Part shown: piece after piece, positions 21,489 to 33,074 of the stretch
How the letters are laid out: the number at the start of each line of letters is the position of its first letter
Numbering within the stretch: position 1 is the first letter of the stretch
NCBI GenBank assembly: GCA_963921795.1
Contig: OY997653.1
Coordinates: 23,236,658 to 23,300,657, forward strand
From: Nannobrachium achirus
Lineage: Eukaryota; Chordata; Actinopteri; Myctophiformes; Myctophidae
Direction of reading: 5' to 3'
Length of the DNA stretch: 64,000 nt
Position numbers and translations under genes: made by a program
Notes under the pieces: generated by a model
What the model saw: the letters and a program-made list of their open reading frames with translations, nothing else
Told to the model about the DNA's origin: nothing
Databases searched by the model: none

Positions 21489-21912
21489 CTCGCCTACCAG
21501 GCTTTCTGGGGGAAAGCCTGGTGTTCGTTCACTACAGGCCGTTTGGTTTCCGCCTAGAGCGTGGAAACCACTAGAAGAAGCCGCGTCGCTTTGATTTGGT
21601 TCCCTCCGTTTGTTTCCCCAATCCCTATTAAAATGCTCGAGTAGCCTAGTGTAGTCTTGCCAGTCGCTAAAAGTTGGACTAAAGGATGCATATACCAAAC
21701 ACATTTTTCAAAAGAAAAACTACTCCGCATCAAGGAGTTTATTAGGTAGGCCCTAAAAGTGTGTCCTTGAGCACAGGGGAATATTTTGGGTTAAAACTGA
21801 ATCCGGTTTGATCTTTCCGGCAAATTGTAGTCCTTTGAGTACTACAACATGACGTTTTGTGGTTTCTGCTCCAGACAGGTTACAAACCCGAAAAGTGAAG
21901 TGATCCCAGACT
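21489..21912. mobile_element. Insertion with 13-bp direct repeats
   Basis: The exon-2 donor region GGTGGTGGGTAAC occurs on both sides (21476-21488 and about 21913-21925), so the DNA between is an insertion with a long target duplication. It starts CTCGCCTACCAGGC and ends CCCAGACTA. Part of it was then copied in the 570-bp tandem duplication. The long duplication suggests a retroposon; the family is unknown. Confidence 0.5.
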
Positions 21913-22900
21913 AGGTGGTGGGTAACACACATCCTCGGTCTTTACTGCTGAGCCATTGTGCAAAAAGCAGGATCACGATGAAAAGAAGGGGGCTCACAAC
22001 TCACTTATAATGCTCCCATTGTATTCATTGTGCCAAACAATATAACAACATTCAAACCTTGTGGTCTTTCTTCAGGCAGCCTAGAATGGTTGCTGCTGCC
22101 GAATAACAAGTATCTTTGATAAATGACGATTGGCTCATGGTTTGTATTGCGGCAATACATTTTACCTTTATTTGTCTTTGATAAATGAGCATTGGCTCAT
22201 GGTTTGGAATGAGGAATAATTTTTCCAAGACAGGAAACAAAGGCACATGAAGCAATTAAAATAGCTGTGCCTTTTTTAGCCAGTGTGCAGACTTTTGTTT
22301 TTAAACGTCTGTCTGTCTTGTACTGGAAGTGTGTCCTTGAGCACAGGGGAATATTTTGGGTTAAAACTGAATCCGGTTTGATCTTTCCGGCAAATTGTAG
22401 TCCTTTGAGTACTACAACATGACGTTTTGTGGTTTCTGCTCCAGACAGGTTACAAACCCGAAAAGTGAAGTGATCCCAGACTAGGTGGTGGGTAACACAC
22501 ATCCTCGGTCTTTACTGCTGAGCCATTGTGCAAAAAGCAGGATCACGATGAAAAGAAGGGGGCTCACAACTCACTTATAATGCTCCCATTGTATTCATTG
22601 TGCCAAACAATATAACAACATTCAAACCTTGTGGTCTTTCTTCAGGCAGCCTAGAATGGTTGCTGCTGCCGAATAACAAGTATCTTTGATAAATGACGAT
22701 TGGCTCATGGTTTGTATTGCGGCAATACATTTTACCTTTATTTGTCTTTGATAAATGAGCATTGGCTCATGGTTTGGAATGAGGAATAATTTTTCCAAGA
22801 CAGGAAACAAAGGCACATGAAGCAATTAAAATAGCTGTGCCTTTTTTAGCCAGTGTGCAGACTTTTGTTTTTAAACGTCTGTCTGTCTTGTACTGGAAGT
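21761..22900. repeat. 570-bp tandem duplication, apparently identical copies
   Basis: 21761-22330 and 22331-22900 match base for base as far as could be read; both start GTGTCCTTGAGCACAGGG and end TGTACTGGAAGT. The unit holds the end of the preceding insertion and the conserved intron that follows exon 2. Confidence 0.9.
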
Positions 22901-22912
22901 GGATGTGTGTAA

Positions 22913-24103
22913 TCTATCTATAAATGCGACAAATCTCTGTCTGTCTGTTTGTTTGTAATCCACGTATCTCGAGAACCGTTCATCCCACCGGCTTCAGATT
23001 CGGCACGCGCGTTCCCCGCCGCCGCGCGGAGTGCAGTGCAGGGCCTCGACCCGACCCGACTCGCGGTTTTCCGAAACCGGCGCAAAACGTTCGGAATCTC
23101 CTTATGCGGAGCTGATTGTTGACATCAGGCTGTTCCGGAGGAAATCGGCGCAAGCGCTGACTCATTGTGACATCACTTCATAAAAGGCTGTGACATCACG
23201 TACGCCACATGAGTCAACAAAAAATCTCTGTGAATGTGTATGTATGTATGTGAATCTCGAGAACCGTTCTTCCCACCGGCACACGCTTTCTCCAGATATA
23301 GGCATAAAATGAATCCCCGAATGCGGAGCTGATGTCTGACATCAGAGTTTCCCGCAACCGGTACTGTGTGTGCAGAGATCTCCATATATGGGCATAAGGG
23401 GACAAAGGCAAACAGATGGTCAAAATGGGTCCTATGACAACAGGTATATTGGGGTTTGCATTAAAGGGTGGGGACAAAGGCTAACAGATGGTCAAAACGG
23501 GTCCTATGACAACAGGTATATTGGGGTTTGCATTAAAGGATGGGGCATTCATGGGGTCCGCTCCAAAAAAGAAAATAAAAGAGACAAAAACAAACATAAG
23601 ACAAGCGACAAAGCGTGGGACTGGGAGGATGACTTGAATGATGCAGATTTAAGCAGGCTGTGTATTCTGCTTAAAGAAGAAACAAACAAAAAGCGACAGA
23701 GATCTCATATATGGGCATAAAATGGACGCAGATAAACAGATATCTCCATATACGGGCATAAAGGGACACAGACGGACAGATACAGAGATCTCCATATATG
23801 GGCATAAAATGGACACAAATAGACAGATATCTCCATATATGGGCATATGGGCATAAAATGGACCCAGAACTATATCTGCAGTGATCTCCATATATGGACA
23901 TAAAATGGACGCCGACAGACAGACAGATACAGATATCTCCATATATGGGCATAAATGGACACAGGCAAACAGATGGTCAAAACGGGTTCTATGACAACAG
24001 GTATAATGGGGTTTGCATTAAAGGGCGGGGGATTCATTCCCTATTTACATCGTTCCCGAGTTGGCCAGGTCGCCGACTAGACGCTGGGCCGCCCGGCTTC
24101 TAG
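22913..24103 (+). mobile_element. Non-autonomous Helitron, 1191 bp, empty site known
   Basis: The 5' end TCTATCTATAAATGCGAC follows an A. The 3' end has hairpin GCTGGG-CCG-CCCGGC, then TTCTAG, followed by T. Removing it restores GTGTAAT-CACAATAATTTG, which matches the uninterrupted paralogous site near 972 (GTGTAATCGCAATAATTTG) with no target duplication, as expected for Helitron insertion between A and T. No Rep/helicase is encoded. Confidence 0.85.
23370..23990. repeat. Minisatellite inside the Helitron
   Basis: The motif CTCCATATATGGGCATAA, itself partly palindromic, recurs at least seven times with spacers such as AATGGACACAGACGGACAG. A 63-bp segment around AACGGGTCCTATGACAACAG is also repeated (about 23405-23540 and again near 23970). 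Confidence 0.8.
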
Positions 24104-24462
24104 TCACAATAATTTGACATAATCGCAATCATTTTGTCATAATAGTCATAATTGTTTCCATGGTGAAAAAGATTCATATATTTTAAAACATTTTCAATTT
24201 ATTTTTGGAAATAGCAGATCTATAAGCGATGCGACTATTCCACTATCAATGTTATTTCTTTAAGTATAGAGTTGTCAAATATGTCAGTATTTTCTTTGTA
24301 TATTATTTAGGTTATACGTCATATCTGCCATTTGCAACATCAGAACCTAAAAGCCAAACAGAAATGTAATTGTCAAGGACAAAAAAATAATTAAGTCGTT
24401 AATCGCAATTATTTGAGTGACAATTAATCGTTGTATAAAATGTCACAATGATGACAGCCCTA
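24104..24462. mobile_element. hAT-like MITE relic (copy of 972-1345)
   Basis: Continues the sequence interrupted by the Helitron and matches 985-1345 closely, ending ATGACAGCCCTA. It shows that this intron segment was duplicated together with exon 2. Confidence 0.5.
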
Positions 24463-24533
24463 TGTGTGTGCACCTGAGCTGGGGGGAACACTGCATGAAA
24501 ATAATACTCTCGTTGTATCTTTTTTTTTCTTAG

Positions 24534-24681
24534 ACTTCCTGCACGTCCCTTTGCGTGAAGAGGTGGTTTCCCCTCAACAGCAGGATAGGAGCCTCAGTCT
24601 GGACCAGGAGGAAGCACAACCTCCAGAGATTGAAGAGGAACAGGAGGAGCTACTCCAAGACCCCAAAAAGTCTGGTGGTGG
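24534..24681 (+). CDS. Zinc-finger gene exon 2, copy c
   Basis: After the acceptor at 24532-24533 the frame reads DFLHVPLREEVVSPQQQ, then DQEEAQPPEIEEEQEELL, ending KKSGG with a GTAACA donor at 24682 (phase 2). Its length is 148 nt, as for copies a and b. Joined to exon 1 and then to the fossil acceptor at 27352 it would keep frame to the stop (510 codons), but that acceptor has a weak pyrimidine tract. It could be an alternative exon of gene 2 or a passive duplicate. Confidence 0.5.
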
Positions 24682-24866
24682 GTAACACACATCTTACTGC
24701 TGAGCCATTGTGCAAAAAGCAGGATCACAATGAAAAGAAGGGGGCTCACAACTCACTTATAATGCTCCCATTGTTTTCACTGCGCAAACAATTGAACAAC
24801 ATTCCAACCTTGTGGTCTTTCTTCAGGCAGCCTAGAATGGTTGCTGCCAATAACAAGTGTCTATGA

Positions 24867-25703
24867 CCAGTAAGACTCCCTAATCGGGAGCGTGATTTTA
24901 GGGCAAAATGTGTAGGAGCAGTGTCCAAAAATGTGTTTGAAAGAATCGGCTAGATGGTGGCGCTATATGGGACAGATCCATGTTGATGACATGAGTGTAG
25001 ACATACTGTGTACCGATTTGCGTGATTTTAGGGCAAAATCTGTATGAGCAGTGTCCAAAAATGTTTTTTGAAAAAATCGGCCTGATGGTGGCGCTATATG
25101 GGACAGATCCATGTTGATGACATGAGTGTAGACATACTGTGTACCGATTTGCGTGATTTTAGGGCAAAATCTGTAGGAGCAGTGTCCAAAAATGTGTTTG
25201 AAAAAATGGGCCTGATGGTGGCGCTATATGGGACAGATTCATGTTGACGTCTCTCTTGGCGCCGCCAAGGCGGACGCGTGGGTACCGGCCCCGGCTCTCC
25301 CGGTCGCTCCTAGCCTGAGTTACGGCATTTTATGTGTGCTACGGTGGTGGGGGTTCTCCACTAGGGGCATCCATTCTGGAGCACCAGGAGTCGGTGGTCC
25401 CCAGGAATTCCCCGTGAACAGCCCCGTTTGGGTGGTCATTTGGTCATTTTTGCACTTTTTGGCGGCGGTGGAAGGGGGTCCCTGGGGGTCCCTGGAGCTC
25501 CGGGGGTCCCTGGTGGGGTGGAGGTTGTGTATTGGCAGGCAAGGAGTGTGTGTGCAAAGTTTGGCATGGATTGGGGTAACGGTGGCGGAGATATGAGTTG
25601 GGGAAAAGTGTGACATGACGGACAGACTGACTGACATACTGACTGACTGACTGACAGACAGCCGGTGGAGGTTTTGGTAGTAAATGCGACCTGACGGTCG
25701 CAA
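24867..25703 (+). mobile_element. Helitron-like insertion with terminal hairpin, 837 bp
   Basis: The paralogous introns at about 1760 and 50988 read GTCTATGATAAGTGACG uninterrupted. Here the insert lies between that A and T with no target duplication. It starts CCAGTAAGACTCCC and ends with hairpin GCGACC-TGAC-GGTCGC then AA. Three tandem units of about 130 bp, each with GCGTGATTTTAGGGCAAAAT and GATGGTGGCGCTATATGGG, fill its first half. The same 3' hairpin ends occur at 42365-42386 and, reversed, at 30049. The end is not the usual CTRR, so a Helentron-type relative is possible. Confidence 0.55.
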
Positions 25704-25989
25704 TAAGTGACGTTGCTCATGGTTTTGAAATGGAGAATTTATTTACAGCTTAATTTTCTAACTACTAAAGACATAATATAGGAAACAAAGGCACATAAAT
25801 CAATTAAAATGCAAGTACAATAGCTGTCTTTTGTTTAGCCAGTGTGCAGACTTTATTTTCTTTTGTTTTTTCAACTTCGGTTTGTCCTGCACCTGGGAAC
25901 TGATGTGTGTGCTCCAGAACTGATGGAAAACTGCATGAAACTTAAGTAATGTAAACTTTTTATATAATCACATTGGATCTTTTTCTTAG

Positions 25990-28457
25990 ACTTCCTGCAC
26001 GTCCCTTTGTGTGAAGAGGAGGTTTCTCCTGAACAGCAGGAGAGGAGCTCCAGTCTGGTCCAGGAGGAACCACAACCTCCAGAGATTGAAGAACAGGAAG
26101 AACTACTCCAAAGACACAAAGAGGCTGGTGGGTCAACGTTGACATTACTATCAGTGAAAGGTGACGATGATAATGAAAAGAGAGAGACTGAGCCTGTAGC
26201 CAGCACCTCAACTGAACACATGAAAACACAAGCTTATGTAGAGGACTGTGGAACAACACAACCAACTAGTGGTGACCAGCTCCTCAGTGATGAGGTGGAG
26301 GAGACTAGCAAACTGTCCCACGGATTGAAATCATCGAAACAAAGTCACAGATGGAAGAAAAGCTTTAGTTGTACTGAATGTGGCAAAAGGTTTTTTCAGA
26401 AAGGAGTGCTGAAGATACACACATTGATTCACACAGGTGAAAAGCCTTTTACGTGTACAGTTTGTGGTAAAACGTTTAGTCTAAGGGGAAATCTGAAGAA
26501 ACACTCAATGATTCACACTGGGGAAAGGCCCTTTGTTTGTGCCGTTTGTGGTAAAGGCTGTGTTGAGAGTGCTGATCTAAAAATACACATGAGGTGTCAT
26601 ACAGGTGAAAAGCCCTTTTCTTGTACAGTTTGTGGCAAAGGCTTTTCTACCTCAAGTAATCGAAAACAACACATGCGGTCTCATACAGGCAAAAAGTCAT
26701 TTTCTTGTACGGTATGTGGCAAAGGCTATAATAAATCACTTCATTTTAAAATACACATGAGGACTCATACAGGAGAAAAGCCCTTTAGTTGTGCAACTTG
26801 CGGTGAAAGCTTTGCTGCAATGCATAGTCTAAAAAAACACGAGAGTACTCACACAGGCGAAAAGCCCCTTTCTTGTACAGTATGTGGTAAAGGCTTTTTT
26901 AAAAAGGCAGATCTAACCAAACACGCAAGGAGTCATACAGGTGAAAAGCCTTTTTCTTGTACAGTTTGTGGTAAAACGTTTAGTCTAAGGGGAAATCTGA
27001 AGAAACACACAATGATTCACACAGGGGAAAGGCCCTTTGTTTGTGAATTTTGTGGTAAAGGCTGTGTTGCGAGTGCTGATCTAAAAAACCACATGAGGTC
27101 TCATACAGGCGAAAAGCCCTTTTCGTGTACAGTTTGTGGTATAGGCTTTTCTACCTCAAGTAATCGAAAACAACACATGCGGTCTCATACAGGCGAAAAG
27201 TCATTTTCGTGTACACCATGTGGCAAAAGCTATGTTAACGCCCGTGATTTGAAAATACACGCGAGGACTCATACAGGCGAAAAGCCCTTTAGTTGTTCAA
27301 TTTGCGGTAAAAGCTTTGCTGAAACGCGTGGTCTAAAACAACACACTTGTAGGTCAACGTTGACATTATTATCAGGGAAAGATGAAGTTGATGATGAAAA
27401 CAGAGAGACTGAGCCTGTAGCCAGCACCTCAACTGAACACATGAAAACACAAGCTTATATAGAGTACAACGGAACATCACAACCAACTAGTAAAGACCAG
27501 CTCCTCTCTTCACACTGTTCTGAATCGGACAATGAAGACAGTGATGAGGTGAAGGAGACTAGGGAAGATCAGTCCCACAGCCTGAAATCATCAAAACAAA
27601 GTCACAGAGGGAATAGAAGTTGTATTTGTACTGTGTGTGGTAAAATGTTTTCTCAAAAAGGACTTAAGAGACACACAATGATTCACACAGGGGAAAAGCC
27701 CTTTTCTTGTACAGTTTGTGGTAAAATGTTTAATGAAAAGGGAAATCTGAAAAAACACACAATAATTCACACAGAGGAAAGGCCCTTTATTTGTTCCATT
27801 TGTGGTAAAGGCTGTGTTGAGAGTGCTGATCTAAAAATACACATGAGGTGTCATACAGGTGAAAAGCCCTTTTCGTGTAAAGTTTGTGGCAAACGATTTT
27901 CTACCTCAAGTAATCGAAAACAACACATGCGGTCTCATACAGGCGAAAAGTCCTATTCCTGTACGGTATGTGGCAAAGGCTATAATAAATCACTTCATTT
28001 TAAAATACACATGAGGACTCATACAGGAGAAAAGCCCTTTAGTTGTGCAACTTGCGGTGAAAGCTTTTCTGCAATGCATAGTCTAAAAAAACACGAGAGT
28101 ACTCACACAGGCGAAAAGCCCCTTTCTTGTACAGTATGTGGTAAAGGCTTTTTTAAAAAGGCAGATCTAACCAAACACGCAAGGAGTCATACAGGTGAAA
28201 AGCCTTTTTCTTGTACAGTTTGTGGTAAAACGTTTAGTCTAAGGGGAAATCTGAAGAAACACACAATGATTCACACAGGGGAAAGGCCCTTTGTTTGTGA
28301 ATTTTGTGGTAAAGGCTGTGTTGCGAGTGCTGATCTAAAAAACCACATGAGGTCTCATACAGGCGAAAAGCCCTTTTCGTGTACAGTTTGTGGTATAGGC
28401 TTTTCTACCTCAAGTAATCGAAAACAACACATGCGTCTACATGCTGATCTTGTATAG
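25990..28457 (+). CDS. Poly-C2H2 zinc-finger protein, gene 2 (main exon)
   Basis: The acceptor TTTTCTTAG ends at 25989, and the frame arrives in phase 1 from exon 1 (19928-20204). The TTG at 26007 is internal. After the acidic region come fingers 1-12, a second acidic linker (27353-27612), then fingers 13-22. Finger 12 is truncated at its last His, and finger 13 lacks one helix residue (SQKG-LKRH). The protein ends HMRLHADLV at TAG 28455-28457: the last finger is joined directly to DNA that is 3' untranslated in gene 1, so the C-terminus was cut by a deletion. Fingers 1-7 are almost identical to gene 1 (TDKKS against TGKKS, ETP against EKP). It is probably a nuclear DNA-binding protein. Confidence 0.9.
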
Positions 28458-28479
28458 TGTTCATACTATGTAATGACTG

Positions 28480-28485
28480 AATAAA
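28480..28485 (+). terminator. Poly(A) signal, gene 2
   Basis: AATAAA lies 23 nt after the stop, in the same context as 6121-6126 of gene 1. The deletion that shortened the protein brought it this close. Confidence 0.6.
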
Positions 28486-28858
28486 ACTACTTCTACTACT
28501 ACTTGTACAACAGTTTGCCCCTATAAACCTAAGCCATAAAGGCAATCAAGGTTTGATCATCTTTTAAATCATATTGGTGGTATGTCTCAGATATTCAGAT
28601 TTTCATTTCGTCCACCATATTAAAAGCAACATGTCTTTGTAGCCTAAGCCTCAAACAACAACTGATGAGATGGGACATGTCACTATTGGAGGCCAGGAAT
28701 CTGGGCCCTTTAGGCATCTGCCTCATCTGTGTGACATTGCTGATTAGTGAGAAGAAGAATTAAGGACAGTGGGGTTACTGACTGTGGACATAATATATTC
28801 ATTGTAATCTTTACATCTAAAGGATTAAAGTGGTCACAAATAACATCTATGTCATCAA

Positions 28859-29281
28859 CAGTGGTGGAAGAAGTACTCAAATGTTATACTGAAGTAAAAG
28901 TACCAATACTGCAATATAGAAATACTCTTTTACAAGTAAAAGTCTGGAATGTTGAGTAAAAGTATGAAAGTATTGGCATCAAAATATACTTAAAGTACAA
29001 AATGTTTGAAAAAGGCAGGACTACAAGTTGTAGATCGGTTATTTTCAAATAGCCTAGGTATAAAATAGGGCTAAAGTGGATTCATGTATGGTTCATAATA
29101 GTATAATTGATATCTGCAAAGTAACCAAAGCAAATAATTGTAGTGGAGTAGAAGTACAATATTTGGACCTGAGATCTAGTGGAGTTGAGTAGAGGTAAAA
29201 GTATTGGAAGTAAATCAAAGCACAAATACCTAAAAAATGTACAGTACTTAAGTACATCTACTTAGTTACTTTACACCTCTG
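28859..29281. mobile_element. hAT-like MITE (CAGTGGTGGAAGAAGTA), copy A
   Basis: The 423-bp element starts CAGTGGTGGAAGAAGTA and ends TTTACACCTCTG, flanked by GTCATCAA (28851-28858) and GGCATCAA (29282-29289), an 8-bp duplication with one mismatch. The orthologous copy is at 54747-55966. Related fragments occur near 11290, 39640, 60540, 61780 and 62830. Confidence 0.7.
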
Positions 29282-29309
29282 GGCATCAAGCCACAGTACG
29301 CAGATGAAC

Positions 29310-29535
29310 TGTGGTCTACAGACAAGAGGCACTGCCAGCTGTTTGGCTGGGTCTGTCTGTGAACAATGCAAAGACTGAAGTAGTATGACAGTGGACATTT
29401 TATCTAATCAACCTTCACCATCTCCAACAGACCACTTCAATAGTGAAATCTGTCAAATACCTCAGCGCTCCATCTGGCAGGAGTTCTGCCAACAAGGAGT
29501 GCATTAGCTCGAACGAGGACTCATGTAAACCTTAG
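29310..29535 (+). pseudogene. Non-LTR reverse transcriptase fragment, copy A
   Basis: The reading frame, clearer in copy B at 55997-56221, contains WLGLSVNNAKTEVV and SIVKSVKYLSAPSGRSS. These resemble the end of the LINE RT domain (GL.VN..KTEVM and V..F.YLGS). It is a short relic in both copies. Confidence 0.5.
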
Positions 29536-30048
29536 ACTCTCAGAGACATGACTAAAGCAGGGGTCAGCAACAAGTTTGGCTTCAGGGCATTTTATTTTTA
29601 TTTTATGATTATTCTTCTAAGCCATTAGATGGGAGGCCAGAACATAATCAATGGCTAATTTAAGAACTGGAACATGCAACACAACAACTACATTAATTGC
29701 TATGAAGTTAATAAGCAAAGATTTGTGTCGTAAAACTGCATACTGACAGAACTGTGTGTGTAATCAAATGTAACAGGTTTATAAATAAATGCTTGAGTAA
29801 TAATTTTGTGCAGGAGGACAATGAGGACATATCCTTGAATGTTGCACTTTAAAAAAAAGAAGAAGAAAAATAAATAAAAGCTTTTTGAGTGATGTTATCC
29901 GGGTTGTAAGGCTGGACAACAGAAAAGTGAAGCTTTTGGTTGTGTGTGGTTGGCCTAACAGAGCATTATGGGAATCAGATGTAGAGGTCAGCTCCATATA
30001 TGGAGATCTAAGTGATGAACCGTTGTCATGCTTCTTCACGTGACATCA

Positions 30049-30725
30049 TTGCGACCGAAGGTCGCATTTACCCTGAAAAACCTTGTCGCTTGAGTGTACG
30101 TACGTACGTATTCTGTACAGGAAGTGATGTCAGTGTGATGTCAGTGAGTCGTCACATCACTGTACGGGGCGGCTACACAAGACTGAGAAAGACAAAAAAA
30201 AGAGAAGGATACACAAGACTAAGAAAGACAAAAAAAGAGAAGAATAAAAAAGAAAAAAAGGAGGAGGAGGATAAAGATACCAAAAGGAGAGAGAAGAAAG
30301 GGTGGATGAGGTACAATGTGCTGTATCCTCCTCCGATCTGATACGGGGCGGCATATGGGGGCGTCTGGTCTGTGTTAAGAACGTTTGTTGTCAAGCTCAA
30401 CGTTGGGCATTTGGACCTATACATGGAGAAATGGAGCAAACCTGTTTGGCCTAAACATGGAGATGTGGAGAACACTATATATGGAGATCCATCAGTCCAG
30501 TCCATCATGTCATATGGGACTACCGTCATAGACAGTAGCCATTGTTAGGCCGGAGACAATGGCTGTCTGTCTGACTGTCTGTACAGGAAGTGATGTCACA
30601 TGACATACTTTTTATGCCCATATAGGAGTCATTCTGTACCACGTCAGAGAAACGCTGTGGTTGGCCAGATGGCCAAGAATTGGCGCGACTGAGGTCGCAA
30701 GTCACCCTCAGGTGTCTTACTAGTA
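30049..30725 (-). mobile_element. Helitron-like insertion(s) in copy A
   Basis: From 30049 the plus strand reads TTGCGACCGAAGGTCGCA, the reverse of the hairpin-plus-AA 3' end seen at 25703. On the right, GCGAC-TGAG-GTCGC and CACC-CTCA-GGTG hairpins precede TCTTACTAG followed by T at 30724. Copy B has different DNA here (56747-57029), so at least two Helitron-type events share this site. A purine-rich stretch with many AAAGA units lies at 30180-30300. Confidence 0.4.
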
Positions 30726-30824
30726 TAAATGGTAAGATGGAATTCAGTTCCCAGCGGATTCCTCGTGACTCTCGTGGTTGCCTATAGGGCAACTGGCAAC
30801 ACACTATTGTTATTGTCTCAGGGA

Positions 30825-31002
30825 GAGTGTTTTCTGCTGGTGTTTCAGTCCGAGTGTATCAAAGGGTGCGTTCGGAAATGCGCACCGGGTGTGTGCTCAC
30901 TATGCCTAAAACTAACCCTAACCAGACCCGGTGCGCATTTCCGAACGCAGCCTTTGATACACTCGGACTAAAAGACCTGCAGAAAACACTCTCCCATTGT
31001 TT
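30825..31002. mobile_element. Foldback insertion in copy A
   Basis: Arms of about 65-70 bp, with GGGAGAGTGTTTTCTGC outermost and GTCCGAGTGTATCAAAGG inside, enclose a loop of about 40 bp containing AAAACTAACCCTAACC. Copy B (near 57165) lacks it. Flanks ATTGTCTCA and ATTGTTTTG may be a decayed 9-bp target duplication. Confidence 0.65.
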
Positions 31003-32275
31003 TGAGTTTATGGAGGAACTGTTAGCCAATGAGGAAGCAGCATTCTCATGACATCACCTACGTATATGCAGCTTCCACATTGGCTAATAGGTGTTTTTAC
31101 TGTTTCTTCATTGGTTAAAAGTTCCTCCACAAACTTCTATACGTCACCTTTATGCTGCTTCCTCATTGGCAAAAAAGTAACCCCATTGACTTAAATGGGA
31201 AAATGCTAAAACGGCAAAGAAACTCGCAATTTCCCACTATTGCACCTTTCTAGTTTATAGTGTTCCTGGTTTGATTATTACAATACATGTTGTAGTGTTT
31301 TGTCAGGGTTAGGGTTTATCAGTACTTTTGGATCACTACTGTTGTTTTTCAGTGTGTCTGATATAGGGGATCGTTATCACATCTCTCTATGGCCTTCCGT
31401 GTTGCTGCTATACTCTCATCTGATTGTGGTTAAAAGATGCAGCTCCTTCTTTGAGCTTTTGAGCCTTCTAAAGCACAAATGTGTGTTTTTCTTTTCCTAA
31501 TATTATAACGTATATCGCTATATCATACCTGATTCATTTTGTATTTAAATTATATTTTTGTATTATTTGCTATAAATTATATCAAGTCCTTAAATTTCAA
31601 AGAAAAGTAACTGTTGAATTTGATATTGACATTCATGTCAGAGTTTTATTTAGAATGGTGTAATTGCATGTGTTCTGGGATGCATGAATTAGGAAAACAA
31701 CAGGAGATGAAGGTTGGGGTATAGTCCCCCAGGGGCATGCAGAGCGATTTGGAGAGGCAGCGGCTGGAATCTCAAAAGCGCACCTAAACCTATGTACAAG
31801 AGCTGCAACAACTCACAGCCTGACCTAACAATCCAGTAGCCTTGAATTACTTGTTATACCAACGTAAAATTAGCAGTCAATTATTATTCTTGAAAACGTC
31901 CAAAAACAATGTAGAGTAACAGTAACTTACACAAAGTGTGAACGCAATTGAGTGTGGATGGGTCAAGTCAAACCACAAGATGGTGAAAGAAAATCTTTCC
32001 GACTAAACTACTTTGTAGATAGTGGGCAAATGCTTGTGCCCATAGAGGTCCATTAATCCCTCTTTTCACCCAGTGGCAGTTTCCCATGGTGTAAACAGAG
32101 CCGTATACATGTTATAAAGCTTTTTGAGACAAATAGCAGCAATTCCTTTGCAGTCGCTTTGGAGCAAATAGCAGCATTTCTTTTTCCTCATAACAATTTA
32201 AATATAGTACAGGAAAAAAATGCCTCAGAATTAAAATGTGTGATTTTAATTACAGTATGTGTAAAGGATAGGGGA

Positions 32276-32510
32276 CTGCCCATAAGTCAGAAAGCTAATT
32301 AGTCAGAAAGCTCATTAGTCAGAATTTAATTAGGGTTAGGTTTAGGCATAGTTTTACTGAGGTTAGGGTTTGGGTTAGGTTTCGCTCTAAGATAAGTATA
32401 GGCACATGCAGTTTTACTGAGGTTAGGGTTAGGTTTAGACATAGTATTTTTCACCAGGTTAACATCACCAGATTCTGACTTTCTGACTAATGCCATGGCA
32501 TCTAAAGATA
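32276..32510. mobile_element. MITE-like repeat with AGTCAGAAAG ends
   Basis: The left part repeats AGTCAGAAAGCT and the right part has its complement TTCTGACTTTCTGACTAAT. The middle is rich in GGTTAGGG-like units near 32330-32450, which are not a telomeric array. A similar right end (AATGCCATGGCA) is near 19310. Confidence 0.5.
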
Positions 32511-32633
32511 TCAGGTCTATTGATTATCTTGATATAAAAGTCTGGGTTTCCGAGGCTATCTTGACCGTGGTGGTTTTCCACTAGTATGCCAACCTGTAGA
32601 AATTATGCTTTCTATTTACTGTTGTGTTCAAAG

Positions 32634-32749
32634 TAGGGTGACCAGACGTCCCGGTTTGGCCGGGACTGTCCCGTTTTCAAGCTGCGTGTCCCGGTGTCCC
32701 GACAAATATCTCTAAAACACTAATATGTTCTGAAAATATGGTCACCCTA
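32634..32749. mobile_element. Short hAT MITE, 116 bp
   Basis: Ends TAGGGTGACCAGACG and (inward from the right) TAGGGTGACCATATTTTC are flanked by the perfect 8-bp duplication GTTCAAAG at 32626-32633 and 32750-32757. It has the same termini as the outer hAT at 9839-13022. Confidence 0.85.
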
Positions 32750-33074
32750 GTTCAAAGCTCATATCTGCTCAACATAGTATATACTATAGGCCTACTGTGT
32801 GTGCGTTTCTCCTGTGTGCTAGTGCCCCTTATTGGACTGCACACGGATAATCATCCATACCTCAATACTTGAGTGAAATTCTTCACTGCAGGAGATCCTT
32901 CTGTTCTTTGGACTGTGTATAGGACTAATAGGAGTCAGGGATTTGGTCATATTTGTTTGTTATATAGTGTTTTCTCAATTACTTTTTTCATTTATTTTAA
33001 TAGGAGGCTATTTTTGTTTGTTTGTCTGTCTCTTTCTTTTTTTTCGTCTTTTTTTCATTGACAGTTATACACCC

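Larger units (their letters stand above)
28567..32020. repeat. Duplicated downstream block, copy A
   Basis: Collinear with 54390-58557 after gene 3, apart from insertions specific to each copy. Shared parts include CATTTCGTCCACCATATTA, a MITE, a LINE fragment, a Helitron insertion point, and TGTCAGGGTTAGGGTTTATC. It marks the 3' side of the tandem gene unit. No gene of its own was found. Confidence 0.8.

Noticed and set aside
23380..23990. CRISPR-like repeat-spacer array
   Set aside because: The organism is a eukaryote, the repeats are of uneven spacing, and they lie inside a Helitron.
32330..32450. Interstitial telomere array
   Set aside because: The TTAGGG-like units are few, irregular and part of a MITE; similar bits at 19250 and 35220 are also isolated.
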